Of a stretch of 64,000 bases of DNA, positions 1 to 8,852 are shown piece by piece. Position 1 is the first letter of the stretch. Each line of letters opens with the position of its first letter. The translations under genes and the position numbers were made by a program. Origin of the DNA: Roseivirga echinicomitans (lineage in GTDB: Bacteria; Bacteroidota; Bacteroidia; Cytophagales; Cyclobacteriaceae); assembly GCF_001592935.1 (NCBI RefSeq), contig NZ_LRDB01000050.1, positions 558,001-622,000 of the forward strand, written 5' to 3'. The notes under the pieces are model-generated. The model made no database searches. It saw only the letters and a program-made list of their open reading frames with translations, and was not told where the DNA came from.

Positions 1-364
1 AGGGAATATTACTTCCAAGCAATTCAATACGGAGACTAAGCTAATTAAAGTACAAGGTCATTGCCACCAGAAGTCGCTTTCATCTATGGTACCGACAAAG
101 AAAATGCTTTCGCTGCCTAAGAATTTCACGGTACACATGATTGCTTCGGGCTGTTGTGGTATGGCAGGTTCTTTTGGTTATGAAAAGGAGCACTATGAGG
201 TATCTATGAAAATTGGCGAACTGGTACTATTCCCTGCGGTGCGCCAGCAACCCAAAGAAGTGATCATTGCGGCTGCAGGCACTAGTTGTCGTCATCAAAT
301 CAAAGATGGCACGAGCAGAATCGCCAAGCATCCAGTGGAAGTGTTGTGGGAGGCGGTTATTTAA
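1..364 (+). CDS. FAD-linked oxidase / Fe-S protein, C-terminal fragment (5' end outside window)
   Basis: The reading frame is open from base 2, so only the last ~120 residues are present. It contains a CCG-type cysteine-rich segment: GHCHQKSL near the left edge, GCCGMAGSFGYEKEHYEVS, and GTSCRHQI near the end. These are the hallmarks of the second CCG domain at the C-terminus of fused FAD-binding/Fe-S oxidases (D-lactate/glycolate dehydrogenase type, YdiJ-like), where the cysteines bind a cluster or pass electrons to a quinone pool. The exact substrate cannot be judged from the tail. The gene ends 11 bases before the next start, so the two may be co-transcribed. Confidence 0.8.
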   Translation, partial: GNITSKQFNTETKLIKVQGHCHQKSLSSMVPTKKMLSLPKNFTVHMIASGCCGMAGSFGYEKEHYEVSMKIGELVLFPAVRQQPKEVIIAAAGTSCRHQIKDGTSRIAKHPVEVLWEAVI

Positions 365-375
365 ACAATAAAACT

Positions 376-1080
376 ATGATTAAGAAAACACTCTCTCTGA
401 TTGCCTTTTGTTTATTCGCTTTTTCGTGCCAAAATGATTCAGCCAGTAAATCCTTACCGCTTCTAGATATTACAAACCAACAAGCACTAGATTACCTATT
501 AAATAAACAACAAGTCACTGGGTATATTGATTTTGTTAGGGAGCCAATTGAGGCACTGAAAAAAGCACGATCATTAGGACAAGTAGCTATTAGTGATGGC
601 GATTATAAAGAATATAAGAATCAATTGAGCTTGGTTGTAGAACAGATTAGCAAACTAAGCCCTTCCTTAAGCAAGGATTTAACCTTTTTTGATTCAAAAA
701 TTACAGACCCTGAATCATTGTTCGTTAAAGAGAATATACTGATAGCGAAGACGAGCCAAATGTTAATGGATTATTTTTTACTATCAGATATGGCCTTTGC
801 CCAAGTGAATTTTGGTTCTAATAGTCTTCAAAAAGGAAAAGCTACACATGGAAGAGTCTATCTATCCGTAGGATTATCTACCCTAAAGAATCTAGTGGAG
901 TTTGATATTATAAATCAAGACACCAAAGAAATTGAAGAACATATTAATTCAGAGACAAATATTCTATTTGACTACACACCAAAATCTAAAGGCACTAAAA
1001 TAATAAGAGGTATTATAACTACAATGCAAGGTGGAGTAGTTCAAGAGATTCAAATAGAGGACTCCATTGAAGTGAAGTAA
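376..1080 (+). CDS. Putative lipoprotein, unknown function
   Basis: The 234-residue product starts with a typical SPII signal: MIKK, a hydrophobic stretch, and lipobox FAFSC with the lipidated Cys at residue 18. The longer reading frame beginning at 286 would overlap the oxidase gene and lacks a signal, so the ATG at 376 is preferred. The mature part is rich in charged helical segments (for example EALKKARSLG, LVVEQISKLS) with no motif I recognise. It follows the oxidase fragment by only 11 bases but shows no functional link to it. Function unknown. Confidence 0.75.
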   Translation: MIKKTLSLIAFCLFAFSCQNDSASKSLPLLDITNQQALDYLLNKQQVTGYIDFVREPIEALKKARSLGQVAISDGDYKEYKNQLSLVVEQISKLSPSLSKDLTFFDSKITDPESLFVKENILIAKTSQMLMDYFLLSDMAFAQVNFGSNSLQKGKATHGRVYLSVGLSTLKNLVEFDIINQDTKEIEEHINSETNILFDYTPKSKGTKIIRGIITTMQGGVVQEIQIEDSIEVK

Positions 1081-1436
1081 GATAAACACTTTTCTGTTGC
1101 CTTAATGTAGCCACATTACAGAAAATCCGAAGATGTGTTATTAGTTCCTTCGCTTCACTCAGGATGAAAAGGAGCTTTAATCAGTTTTCTGTATTAATAG
1201 AAGCCTTAGCGGATGATAATCGAAGTGTCTAGCGATTTAATCACTGAGTACTGTATTAAAGCATCATATTCTGCTTGCCTCAATTTCTTCGCTGCGCAAA
1301 AGGCCTTGGCCTTGTAATCAACTTTTCATAATATTTTCTTCCTCCTCCAACCTTGCATTTTGATTTTGGGTCTAGGGATCATTGTTAGTTTCTTTTCAAG
1401 GAGTTAGCAGGTCAAAAACTCAAAATTTTAAATCAT
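1081..1436. repeat. 356-base gene-free stretch with decayed dispersed repeats
   Basis: No coding frame is supported here. Positions 1143-1173 and 1199-1225 resemble two parts of a repeat seen again, in inverted or direct orientation, at 46381-46443 (shared words include ATCCTGAGTG in reverse complement, and TTAGCGGATGA followed by CGAAG). The rest looks like ordinary A/T-rich spacer leading to the gene at 1437. The repeat copies are degraded. Confidence 0.5.
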
Positions 1437-2234
1437 ATGTATACACCTAAATGGTCATTTAGGCTGATGCTTTTATTCACATTAGCCATCTCATCGTGCT
1501 CATCAGATGATAGTACGGTCCCTGAAAAACGTCTTTTACCAGAGACATATTCGGAATTGAATTATAGTCGAACACTTTATTTTGATAGCCAGTATAGGTT
1601 GATCAGAATTTACATGGTCTCTAAGTACTCAGACGAAAGTTGGGGCGAATCAACTCAAGTCTACTTCTATGATGACGAAGGCATTTTAATAGAGTCTCAT
1701 GTTGATAACGGATGGAGAATGGTCTATACATACGCTGATGACAAAATCGTAAGAACAGATGAATATGTTTATTCGAGACTCAATCAATTTCATACTTTTG
1801 AATACAATGAACAAGGAAGGCTGTCCAAGTCTGTCACATATCAAGATATTCCAGAAGAGGGCGGAGTGACTCCAGTAAGTGGAGAAAGTTATGATTACGA
1901 TGAAAAGGGTAACATAACCGAGCAGCGCCTATACTATTATACTTCCAACGGAGACGAGGCGAAACTCCTTACTGTTTTCACTTATAGCGGCTATGATGAT
2001 AGGATCAATGGAGACAATATGTTTACGATTAATCCTTTTAATCCGCTTATAAAGTTGAGCGAAAATAACCCAGGGCAAATGCAAATAAAAAACAACAAAG
2101 GTGAAGTATCAAGCACAAACACTTATACATACCAATACCATAAAAAGGGGCATCCCGTCAAGAAGACAACTCATGTGGTATTGTATAATGGGGAAGTAGG
2201 TGATTACGTGAGTACCTATAAGTTTAAAGACTAA
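1437..2234 (+). CDS. Putative lipoprotein with YD/RHS-like repeats
   Basis: The product has 265 residues with a signal ending in lipobox AISSC (Cys21), so it is probably a surface or periplasmic lipoprotein. The mature protein holds repeated short beta-like units such as FEYNEQGRLSKSV and YDYDEKGNITEQ, which resemble the YD repeats of RHS-type proteins and the DUF4595-like lipoproteins of Bacteroidota. That link is by pattern only. A strong terminator follows, shared with the convergent gene at 2318, so the gene is probably monocistronic. No enzymatic motif is visible. Confidence 0.7.
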   Translation: MYTPKWSFRLMLLFTLAISSCSSDDSTVPEKRLLPETYSELNYSRTLYFDSQYRLIRIYMVSKYSDESWGESTQVYFYDDEGILIESHVDNGWRMVYTYADDKIVRTDEYVYSRLNQFHTFEYNEQGRLSKSVTYQDIPEEGGVTPVSGESYDYDEKGNITEQRLYYYTSNGDEAKLLTVFTYSGYDDRINGDNMFTINPFNPLIKLSENNPGQMQIKNNKGEVSSTNTYTYQYHKKGHPVKKTTHVVLYNGEVGDYVSTYKFKD

Positions 2235-2261
2235 ACAATGAGCCAGATTAACATTTAGAAA

Positions 2262-2304
2262 AAAAAAATGCCCTTGCTGACCAAACATCAACAAGGGCAT
2301 TTTT
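2262..2304. terminator. Bidirectional intrinsic terminator
   Basis: The stem AAATGCCCTTG / CAAGGGCATTT is flanked by an A-run on the left and a T-run on the right. It therefore works in both directions between the convergent genes ending at 2234 and 2318. Confidence 0.85.
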
Positions 2305-2317
2305 AGGATGGGGTTAA

Positions 2318-2854
2318 CTATTTTTTCGTTGTAGGGAATTTGGCCATGATGGCTTTTACTCCTTTCTTAATTCTTTCTTCGGCATCCTTTGGCGGCACAT
2401 CATTTAGGGTTTTACTGCCTATGCCCTGCCAAACCAAAAGTTCTTTTTTATTGTCAATCATGTGGATCACAATGCTACCTTGATTGAAAGTATAGGTCTC
2501 CACTTGATAACCTGACCAATACCTAACATCGTAGGGATAATCATTGTGAGTCATGTTATTCACTTTCTGATCGATCACAATATGAAAATCAACTAGTAAA
2601 TCTGGTGCATCGTCAGTCTTTTCAAAACCCAGTACTTTCATCTCCACTTCAACGGCCTCCATGATGCGTTTACGATTCAATTCATTATCAAACATGGGGT
2701 TCGATTTCCCAGGCTTCTCTTGTTCTTCAGCCCAAGCAAAACTCTTGTATTGGGTGAAATCAGTACCTTTTTCTTGGTCAGTGGTAACATACAGCCTTTC
2801 TGAACAACTTAGGGCTAGAAGGCAGAGTAAAAACAGGGGCAAAAGCTTTTTCAT
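2318..2854 (-). CDS. DUF4136 family lipoprotein
   Basis: The 178-residue product begins MKKLLPLFLLCLLALSC, with lipobox LALSC and Cys17. An ATG three codons upstream (2863) is possible, but the inner ATG gives the classical n-region. The body matches the DUF4136 layout: a TDFTQYKSFAW segment after the signal, a middle region ending in DLLVDFHIVIDQK, and a C-terminal region with GSIVIHMIDNKKELLVWQG and a Lys-rich helix. DUF4136 proteins are envelope lipoproteins of unknown role, common in Bacteroidota. It is convergent with the preceding gene and shares its terminator. Confidence 0.88.
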   Translation of the reverse strand: MKKLLPLFLLCLLALSCSERLYVTTDQEKGTDFTQYKSFAWAEEQEKPGKSNPMFDNELNRKRIMEAVEVEMKVLGFEKTDDAPDLLVDFHIVIDQKVNNMTHNDYPYDVRYWSGYQVETYTFNQGSIVIHMIDNKKELLVWQGIGSKTLNDVPPKDAEERIKKGVKAIMAKFPTTKK

Positions 2855-2981
2855 AACTATCATATTTTATGACAAATCTACCTTGTATCTATCGCCCCCC
2901 TAATGACAAGGGTCAATGAATAACCTGACTTAAATCAGGTTGTGGCATGCAATTCCATAAATATTCCCTAGATTAAACCCC

Positions 2982-3548
2982 ATGAAAAAATTTAGCCTCA
3001 TTCTAGTTTGTACTCTGTTCCCTTCTCTACTTTTTGCTCAAATGCCTAAGCATTTAGAGGGTAAAATGACCTATCCTGTTTTTGATTTCAATCCTATGGT
3101 GGGCGTTGTAAAAACCAAAGCCAAAGCACTTAATTATAACAAAGACCTTGAATACAAAATAGCCATAGATGTTACTGATAAGGTTTCCGATTCCACACAG
3201 GTAATGAGTACACTTAATGAAGTGGCCAGAACTTATAATCTAAATATTGCCAACGGAGTTCCGAAAAAGAAGCTAAAGGTGGCGGTAGTGATTCATGGCA
3301 GTGCCATACAAGGGATTTTGAATGATGATGCCTATCAGGCAAAATTTGGAGTACCCAATCCAAACATAGCGGTGATTAAGGAAATGAAAAAAGAAGGCAT
3401 CGAATTTTACGTATGTGCGCAAGTACTGGCTTTCAGACAAGTACCAGAAGAAAACGTAATGAAGGATGTCGACCTCGCTATATCCGCCAAAACAGCCTTG
3501 ATTACCCTAGATCAAATGGGCTACACTTATATGAATGTGAATAATTGA
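2982..3548 (+). CDS. Secreted DsrE-like family protein
   Basis: The 188 residues include an N-terminal signal peptide (MKKFSLILVCTLFPSLLFAQ), so the protein is probably periplasmic. The mature part has the alpha/beta DsrE/DsrF fold pattern: KYKIAIDVTD-like first strand, LKVAVVIHGSAIQGIL, a central helix, and GIEFYVCAQVLAFRQV with a cysteine where sulfur-relay members carry theirs. Cytoplasmic DsrE proteins act in sulfur transfer; secreted Bacteroidota homologues have no established role. Upstream, 2923-2941 forms a small hairpin (AACCTGA / TCAGGTT). Confidence 0.8.
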   Translation: MKKFSLILVCTLFPSLLFAQMPKHLEGKMTYPVFDFNPMVGVVKTKAKALNYNKDLEYKIAIDVTDKVSDSTQVMSTLNEVARTYNLNIANGVPKKKLKVAVVIHGSAIQGILNDDAYQAKFGVPNPNIAVIKEMKKEGIEFYVCAQVLAFRQVPEENVMKDVDLAISAKTALITLDQMGYTYMNVNN

Positions 3549-3774
3549 TTAAAGTTGCACTAGGCTGTTTGTTGATTTTAGACCCTTCGTACCTCAGGGA
3601 AAGAAAACGAGCGTTTTCACTTCGATGATCTTCAACACTTGATCAATTGTACGACATTTTTGCACATTCAACTTCGCGTTCCTCAGCGTCCTTCGCGGTT
3701 TAGTGTTTCGTTCTGTGCTACTGAAAAAGACCTCCGAGGTCTCGGAGCAAGATGACTGAGTTGAGCAATAATCT
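3549..3774. repeat. Intergenic patchwork of dispersed repeats
   Basis: Three repeat types lie side by side. First, 3576-3640 matches 49585-49650 (shared core GACCCTTCGT, CCTCAGGGAAAGAAAA). Second, 3670-3707 is the reverse-complement type of 33112-33145 (CGCGAAGGAC versus CACAAAGGAC). Third, 3729-3747 contains overlapping palindromes GACCTCCGAGGTC and CTCCGAGGTCTCGGAG. No gene is visible. Confidence 0.6.
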
Positions 3775-4698
3775 TTAAGTTTCCAGCGTCAAGTCGCTTA
3801 CCCTTTTATAGCCTTTGATATGGATGGCTTGGTCATCAATTTCTACAATGGCGAAGCTGTTGTTCTCCAAACCTTGGTAATCAACCATACCTAACTGGGT
3901 GATATAATGAATCCCATTGATTTGAGTGTGCTCCTCTGCATGGACATGGCCATGGAATACGGCCAACACTTTACCTGAAGATTCGAACAGTTGTTGAAAT
4001 CTCTGGTAATCATTGACATGAAATTTTGCTCCTTCTTTATTGAATTCATAAAGCGGATGATGACAGAAGACAATAGTTGGTAAGCTGTTCTCTTCTAAAT
4101 CTTGCTGAAGCCAATCAAATTCTACTTCAGGAATATTGGCGTCCTGCCAATCGGCTCCTTCTTTGTAAAACTGGTCTCTCCCATCGGCATGGTAATTAGC
4201 ATCCAACACCACAAAGTGAAAACCCTCTTTGTCAAAAGAATAATAACTCTTCGACTTATCAATGCCAGTATTTTCTATATAATTTAGGAACTGCTCTTTC
4301 CTTATACTGTCCACATCGTGGTTTCCTAAACAGTGATAACGCGGGCCATCAAATTTACCATAAGCGTTCTCCAATGTTTCTAAATAGCGGAGTGTATCAG
4401 CTTCTTCCTGATTCAGATCTTCATCTTTAAAATCACCCAAATGAGCTACAAAATCAACTTTCTCACGGTTCATTACAGAAACAAACTCATTCATTTTTTC
4501 GATGGAATCACGGTAATAGCGAGTGCCAGAATATTCACGGTCAGCATAATGTGAATCGGTAGTGAGGCCAAATCTGATTTTCGAAGCTTTATCAGGTTGA
4601 CAGGAATACAGCGAAAATGGCAGGAAAGTGGATAAGGTAACTAAGCCGCTCTTTTTCAAAAACTGCCTTCTCGAATTATTTGATTCAATGTCTTTCAT
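3775..4698 (-). CDS. Metallophosphoesterase, exported (Tat-like signal)
   Basis: This 307-residue calcineurin-type phosphoesterase carries all five family motifs in order: TTDSHYAD (DxH), HLGDFKDED (GDxxD-like), CLGNHD, FCHHPLYE and FHGHVHAEEH. These ligate a binuclear metal centre. The N-terminus NSRRQFLKKSG followed by a hydrophobic stretch and YSC looks like a twin-arginine signal, possibly also lipidated. Substrate is unknown; similar Bacteroidota proteins are annotated as phosphohydrolases with TAT signals. It stands alone on the minus strand. Confidence 0.88.
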   Translation of the reverse strand: MKDIESNNSRRQFLKKSGLVTLSTFLPFSLYSCQPDKASKIRFGLTTDSHYADREYSGTRYYRDSIEKMNEFVSVMNREKVDFVAHLGDFKDEDLNQEEADTLRYLETLENAYGKFDGPRYHCLGNHDVDSIRKEQFLNYIENTGIDKSKSYYSFDKEGFHFVVLDANYHADGRDQFYKEGADWQDANIPEVEFDWLQQDLEENSLPTIVFCHHPLYEFNKEGAKFHVNDYQRFQQLFESSGKVLAVFHGHVHAEEHTQINGIHYITQLGMVDYQGLENNSFAIVEIDDQAIHIKGYKRVSDLTLET

Positions 4699-5001
4699 AA
4701 CCGTTTAGATTTGGTTGCGCCTTCAAATAAACAAAAGCTATGGCCCAAATGAAATGGTTGAAGGGTTATCTGTTTGTGAATTAATAATTATGGGAGTGCT
4801 ATATTAACGCTCTAGCATAGAAAGCCGTATTAGACAGATTGAGAGCGAAGAACACCAATAAAGGCAAGACACCCTTGCTTTGCTGAAGATTCGCTAAGAC
4901 AATTAGGGCGAATGAAGTGTGTTGAAAAGCACCCTTAAACAAAACCATTTAACCCCTAGTTGAAAGCCCTAACTTGACAATTGAAACCTTAACCACATTA
5001 A
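4699..5001. other. 303-base divergent intergenic region
   Basis: This spacer lies between the minus-strand phosphoesterase and the plus-strand phosphatidyltransferase and must hold both promoters. I see no consensus promoter, palindrome or repeat that I would defend, and no coding frame. Confidence 0.4.
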
Positions 5002-5787
5002 GTGTCCAAATTACCCAAAGCGAATCAATTCATAGATATCTCTGATTACGGCAGGCCTGCAGCCAAAGCGATTGCACACTTACTCAAAAAAACTGCCATT
5101 ACTCCTATCCACGTCACGATTGGGTTCACAGTTTCTGGCCTATTGGCCATTTGGTGCATCATGAATGGCTACGCATGGGCAGCTGCCTTCTTCTTGATAC
5201 TGAAATCCATTTTAGACGCTGCCGATGGTGAATTGGCCAGAGTCAAGGAAACACCTTCTTATACTGGTCGCTATTTGGATTCTGTGGCGGACATTTTACT
5301 GAATGCACTTATTTTCTATATGCTCTGGCGCCTTACCAATGTGAATTTTCTATATACCCTTTTGGCCTTTCTAGGGATGCAGTTGCAGGGCACCATTTAC
5401 AATTACTACTATGTCATTCTTAGGAATAGATTTGATGGGGACACGACCAGCAGAATCTTTGAAAAGCACCCTCCTATGGCAATGGAAAGAGAAAAACAGC
5501 AAAATGTGAACATTCTCTTTTTCCTTTATAAAGGGCTCTATGGTGTATTTGACAAAGCCATTTATTTGTTGGACAGAAGCGCAGTAAAAAGCACATGGTT
5601 TCCAAATTGGTTTATGACCATCGTTTCTCTGCTTGGCCTAGGTTCACAGCTACTGATCATCAGTATTTTCTTGGCATTAGGGTTAATGGAGTTCATTATC
5701 CCTTTCTTTATTTACTACACCTCCATGATTTTCTTGGTCATCTCCATAAGAAAGTTTTTTAGTAAGGCAGATGTTTCGAAGCTTTGA
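5002..5787 (+). CDS. CDP-alcohol phosphatidyltransferase family protein
   Basis: The 261-residue integral membrane enzyme has the full CDP-alcohol phosphatidyltransferase signature at about residues 72-97: DAADGELAR, eight residues, G, then three residues to YLDSVAD, i.e. D-x2-DG-x2-AR-x8-G-x3-D-x3-D. The aspartates bind metal and the CDP diphosphate. About six hydrophobic segments surround it. The polar-head acceptor is not evident from sequence (inositol phosphate, glycerol phosphate and serine families share this motif). Start is GTG at 5002; no in-frame ATG precedes the first membrane segment more suitably. Confidence 0.85.
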   Translation: MSKLPKANQFIDISDYGRPAAKAIAHLLKKTAITPIHVTIGFTVSGLLAIWCIMNGYAWAAAFFLILKSILDAADGELARVKETPSYTGRYLDSVADILLNALIFYMLWRLTNVNFLYTLLAFLGMQLQGTIYNYYYVILRNRFDGDTTSRIFEKHPPMAMEREKQQNVNILFFLYKGLYGVFDKAIYLLDRSAVKSTWFPNWFMTIVSLLGLGSQLLIISIFLALGLMEFIIPFFIYYTSMIFLVISIRKFFSKADVSKL

Positions 5788-5869
5788 CAATTTATCATTC
5801 CGCCCTTGTTGGTGTTCTTTACCAACAAGACATACAAGGTTTACTTTTAGCTACCTCCATTACCCAAAT

Positions 5870-5900
5870 TTGATTCTTTATTAAAATAAGCCTACTCTTG
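5870..5900 (+). promoter_or_regulatory. Candidate Bacteroidota-type promoter for the GH20 gene
   Basis: TTG at 5870-5872, 20 bases, then TACTCTTG at 5893-5900, one mismatch from the TAnnTTTG -7 element. It lies 22 bases before the ATG at 5923. Confidence 0.45.
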
Positions 5901-5922
5901 CCTAACTGATTTCGGATTAAGC

Positions 5923-7830
5923 ATGACCTCTAAGACAATCAAATTCACCTTACTGTTTTTTGGCCTTTTTATAACCAGCGGGGTTTTGGCCAATGATTTT
6001 GATAAATACCTCATTAACCCGCCTCAGGAGCTGATCGTAACAGAAGGTTGTGAGGCTTTTTCTGCAGTACAAATCAGTCAATTCGCTGACTTTATTAAAT
6101 CCATCGAGCTTTCCAATTTAACTGGGGATTTGAGTTTTGATCTGAAGGGAGAAAAGCTAAGCCTTTCCGTTTCCATTGATTCTACCCTGACACATGCACA
6201 GGGCTATACACTAGAATTAAGTCAGGATCACATTCGTATCTCCGCGCAAAACCTTGCTGCAGCCTATTACGCCAAACTCACGCTTTTACAGCTTTTCTCT
6301 TATGCAATGGAAGAAAATGCCACACTGCCCTGCCTCACCATTAAGGATTGGCCCAATTTTGAACGCAGAGGTTATATGCTCGACATCAGCCGAGATAAAG
6401 TGCCCACCATGGAAAGTCTTTATCGACTGATTGACCAATTGGCTTCATGGAAAATTAACGAGCTGCAACTGTACACAGAGCATACCTACGCCTATAAAGA
6501 CCATAAAGTAGTTTGGGAGAACTCAAGCCCCTTAACGGCTGAAGAAATTAGACTGCTAGACAAGTATTGCAAAACTAGATTCATCGATTTGGTGCCCAAT
6601 CAAAACTCATTCGGGCACATGGAAAACTGGCTAAAACACGATGAATACCTCGATTTGGCGGAATGCCCAGACGATTGCGAAACGATTTGGGGCAAAAGTA
6701 AACGGACAAGCTTAGCACCCACCAACCCTGCTTCCTTCGACTTAATGAAGTCTTTATATGAGGAAGCCCTCCCAAACTTTTCTAGCAGTTTCTTCAATAT
6801 TGGAGGTGATGAAACCGTAGAATTATGCGAGGGAAAATCGGAGGCTGAGTGTGAGAAATTAGGCCAAGGGAGGGTTTATTTAGACTACTTGGTAAAACTA
6901 AACAACGAAGCCAATCGCCTAGGCTTTAAAACTCAGTTTTGGGGAGACATTATTTTGAACCATCCAGAATTGATCAGCGAACTGCCCAAAGACATGACGG
7001 CATTGGTTTGGGGTTACAGTGACGACCATGCTTTTGATGAGCAGCTACCGAAGTTTAAAGCAGCGGGTTTAGACTTTTATGTATGCCCCGGCACCTCATC
7101 GTGGCGTTCATTGATCGGGCGTAACCATAATGCATTTTTGAACCTGAAGAATGCTGCCATTTCGGGACAGGAAAACGAAGCCAAAGGCTACCTCAATACC
7201 AATTGGGGCGATTATGGCCACTGGCAACCGCTTTCAGTCGTTTATCCGAGCATGCTTTTGGGCGCCAGTTATGCATGGAATTATCAAGATGAATCTCTCG
7301 ATCACCTTGAGTTTCAGCTCAACCACTATCTCTTTAAGGACAAAACGGGCAACACCGCCAAATCCGTTTTAATGCTGGGCAATACCTATTTGGATACCAA
7401 GATTCCAAAAGGCAATGCCAATGCTTTTCATCTGCTGTTAAGAAGGTATTTATGGACGATGCAAGGTAACTATCAGACAAAAGAATTGACGCAAGAAAAC
7501 CTATGGGCTGCGGACAGCACCATTCAGCGTGGTTTGGACATCTTAAGTTTAGCCGAACCTGAGTCTGAAGATGCACAAATCACCATCGATGAATTGAAGC
7601 AGGCAGCGGCATTAGCCCGCCACGGCATTCATTTGGGCGTAGCCAGATTGAAAGCCGAAAACTACGACACCAAAAGCATTCCGGCCGAAAGAAGAAAAGA
7701 ACTGAGTGAAGAACTAGCACTCCTGATTGCGCAGCACAAAGCACTTTGGCTGGTCAGGAATAGAGAAGGCGGTTTGAAAGATTCTGCGGCCAAACTGGAG
7801 GATATCCTTGAGTTTTATAAAGACAACTAA
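5923..7830 (+). CDS. Glycoside hydrolase family 20, beta-N-acetylhexosaminidase-like
   Basis: The 635-residue secreted protein has a signal peptide (to about residue 23), an N-terminal GH20b-like alpha/beta domain, then the TIM barrel starting at FERRGYMLDISRDKVP (~145). The catalytic Asp-Glu pair is in NIGGDE (D296, E297), as in GH20 enzymes using substrate-assisted catalysis. Further barrel motifs are FWGDIILNHPEL, WGYSDDH and TNWGDYGHW. It probably trims terminal GlcNAc/GalNAc from chitin- or peptidoglycan-derived sugars in the periplasm; the substrate is inferred only from family. A candidate promoter sits just upstream and it appears monocistronic. Confidence 0.85.
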   Translation: MTSKTIKFTLLFFGLFITSGVLANDFDKYLINPPQELIVTEGCEAFSAVQISQFADFIKSIELSNLTGDLSFDLKGEKLSLSVSIDSTLTHAQGYTLELSQDHIRISAQNLAAAYYAKLTLLQLFSYAMEENATLPCLTIKDWPNFERRGYMLDISRDKVPTMESLYRLIDQLASWKINELQLYTEHTYAYKDHKVVWENSSPLTAEEIRLLDKYCKTRFIDLVPNQNSFGHMENWLKHDEYLDLAECPDDCETIWGKSKRTSLAPTNPASFDLMKSLYEEALPNFSSSFFNIGGDETVELCEGKSEAECEKLGQGRVYLDYLVKLNNEANRLGFKTQFWGDIILNHPELISELPKDMTALVWGYSDDHAFDEQLPKFKAAGLDFYVCPGTSSWRSLIGRNHNAFLNLKNAAISGQENEAKGYLNTNWGDYGHWQPLSVVYPSMLLGASYAWNYQDESLDHLEFQLNHYLFKDKTGNTAKSVLMLGNTYLDTKIPKGNANAFHLLLRRYLWTMQGNYQTKELTQENLWAADSTIQRGLDILSLAEPESEDAQITIDELKQAAALARHGIHLGVARLKAENYDTKSIPAERRKELSEELALLIAQHKALWLVRNREGGLKDSAAKLEDILEFYKDN

Positions 7831-7856
7831 GTTTTTGACCCCAGACAAGAAGCGTC

Positions 7857-8165
7857 ATGCAGTCCATAATTCACTACTTTTTGCACTTCGGTTTTCCTTT
7901 GGTGATTGCCTTGGCCTTTTTTAAAAAGGACTGGAAGAAGACTTACTTGATTTTACTGACGACTATGCTGGTAGATTTAGATCACTTTTTCGCCAACCCT
8001 ATTTTCGACCCCGGCCGATGCAGCATCAATTTTCATTTTCTGCACACCTATTATGCCATGGGTTTTTATATAATCCTCCTCTTTCTGAAAAAGCCCTTCA
8101 GAATTATCGGCATCGGTTTACTCTTTCATATGCTTACTGATTATATTGATTGCTTGATGATGTAG
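7857..8165 (+). CDS. DUF6122 family small membrane protein
   Basis: This is a 102-residue protein with three to four hydrophobic segments and conserved polar spots typical of DUF6122: IHYFLHFGFP at the start, LVDLDHFFANP in the middle, and FHFLHTYYAMG and HMLTDYIDCLM near the end. The Asp/His residues lie in or next to membrane segments, reminiscent of metal-dependent integral membrane hydrolases, but no activity is known. It begins 26 bases after the hexosaminidase gene and could be co-transcribed. Confidence 0.75.
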   Translation: MQSIIHYFLHFGFPLVIALAFFKKDWKKTYLILLTTMLVDLDHFFANPIFDPGRCSINFHFLHTYYAMGFYIILLFLKKPFRIIGIGLLFHMLTDYIDCLMM

Positions 8166-8221
8166 TGACGCATCCAAAGTTGACAAATCTAATTTTGCAG
8201 AAACATTAAAACTCAAGACAA

Positions 8222-8758
8222 ATGCGAAAAATATCTCTTTTCATTGCCACAAGTTTAGACGGTTACATTGCAAAGCCCAATGACGACCTTAGTTTCTTAA
8301 AGCTAGTAGAAAAGGAGGGCGAAGACTATGGTTATGAGCAATTTACAGACACCATTGACACGCTGATTATTGGCAGAAAAACCTATGATTATGTGCTCAA
8401 AGAAATCGGGTCATCTCATTATGATAATGGACAAAGAGATGTGTATGTCATTACAAGAACTCAAAGGCCAAGTGCTGGAAGAACAACCTTTTACACTGGA
8501 AGTCTGACCGATTTAGTTAAACAACTAAAATCTGAAAACGGTAAAAATATTTATTGTGATGGTGGTGCAGAGGTAATCAACGAACTTCTAAAAAATGATT
8601 TGATTGATGAGTTTATCATTTCAGTTGTTCCTGTATTGTTAGGAAATGGAACAAGATTATTCAAGGATGGGCGCCCCGAACAACTGCTTGAATTTGTGAC
8701 TGCTAAAACATTTGACACAGGGTTAATTCAGTTGCATTACAAACGAAAAAAAACATAA
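8222..8758 (+). CDS. Dihydrofolate reductase family protein (RibD C-terminal-like)
   Basis: The 178 residues follow the DHFR/RibD-C fold: ISLFIATSLDGYIA at the N-terminus, IGRKTYDYVL, then the NADPH-binding strand-loop NIYCDGGAEVINEL and the C-terminal IDEFIISVVPVLLGNGTRLF. Stand-alone members of this family are common accessory reductases; substrate unknown, and true folate reduction is unlikely given the RibD-type GG(A)EVI motif. A TAATTTTG sequence at 8190-8197 could be a -7 element, without a clear -33 box. Confidence 0.87.
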   Translation: MRKISLFIATSLDGYIAKPNDDLSFLKLVEKEGEDYGYEQFTDTIDTLIIGRKTYDYVLKEIGSSHYDNGQRDVYVITRTQRPSAGRTTFYTGSLTDLVKQLKSENGKNIYCDGGAEVINELLKNDLIDEFIISVVPVLLGNGTRLFKDGRPEQLLEFVTAKTFDTGLIQLHYKRKKT

Positions 8759-8852
8759 TGAACTACTGACATAGGGTTGTCACTGGTCAGGTATAGGTTT
8801 GTGCCAATGAATCTTTAACCCAGGTAAGGCAATAGACCAGAAAGTAAATTAA

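Noticed and set aside
286-375. Upstream extension of the lipoprotein gene
   Set aside because: It overlaps the oxidase gene and would bury the signal peptide; the ATG at 376 fits the SPII signal.
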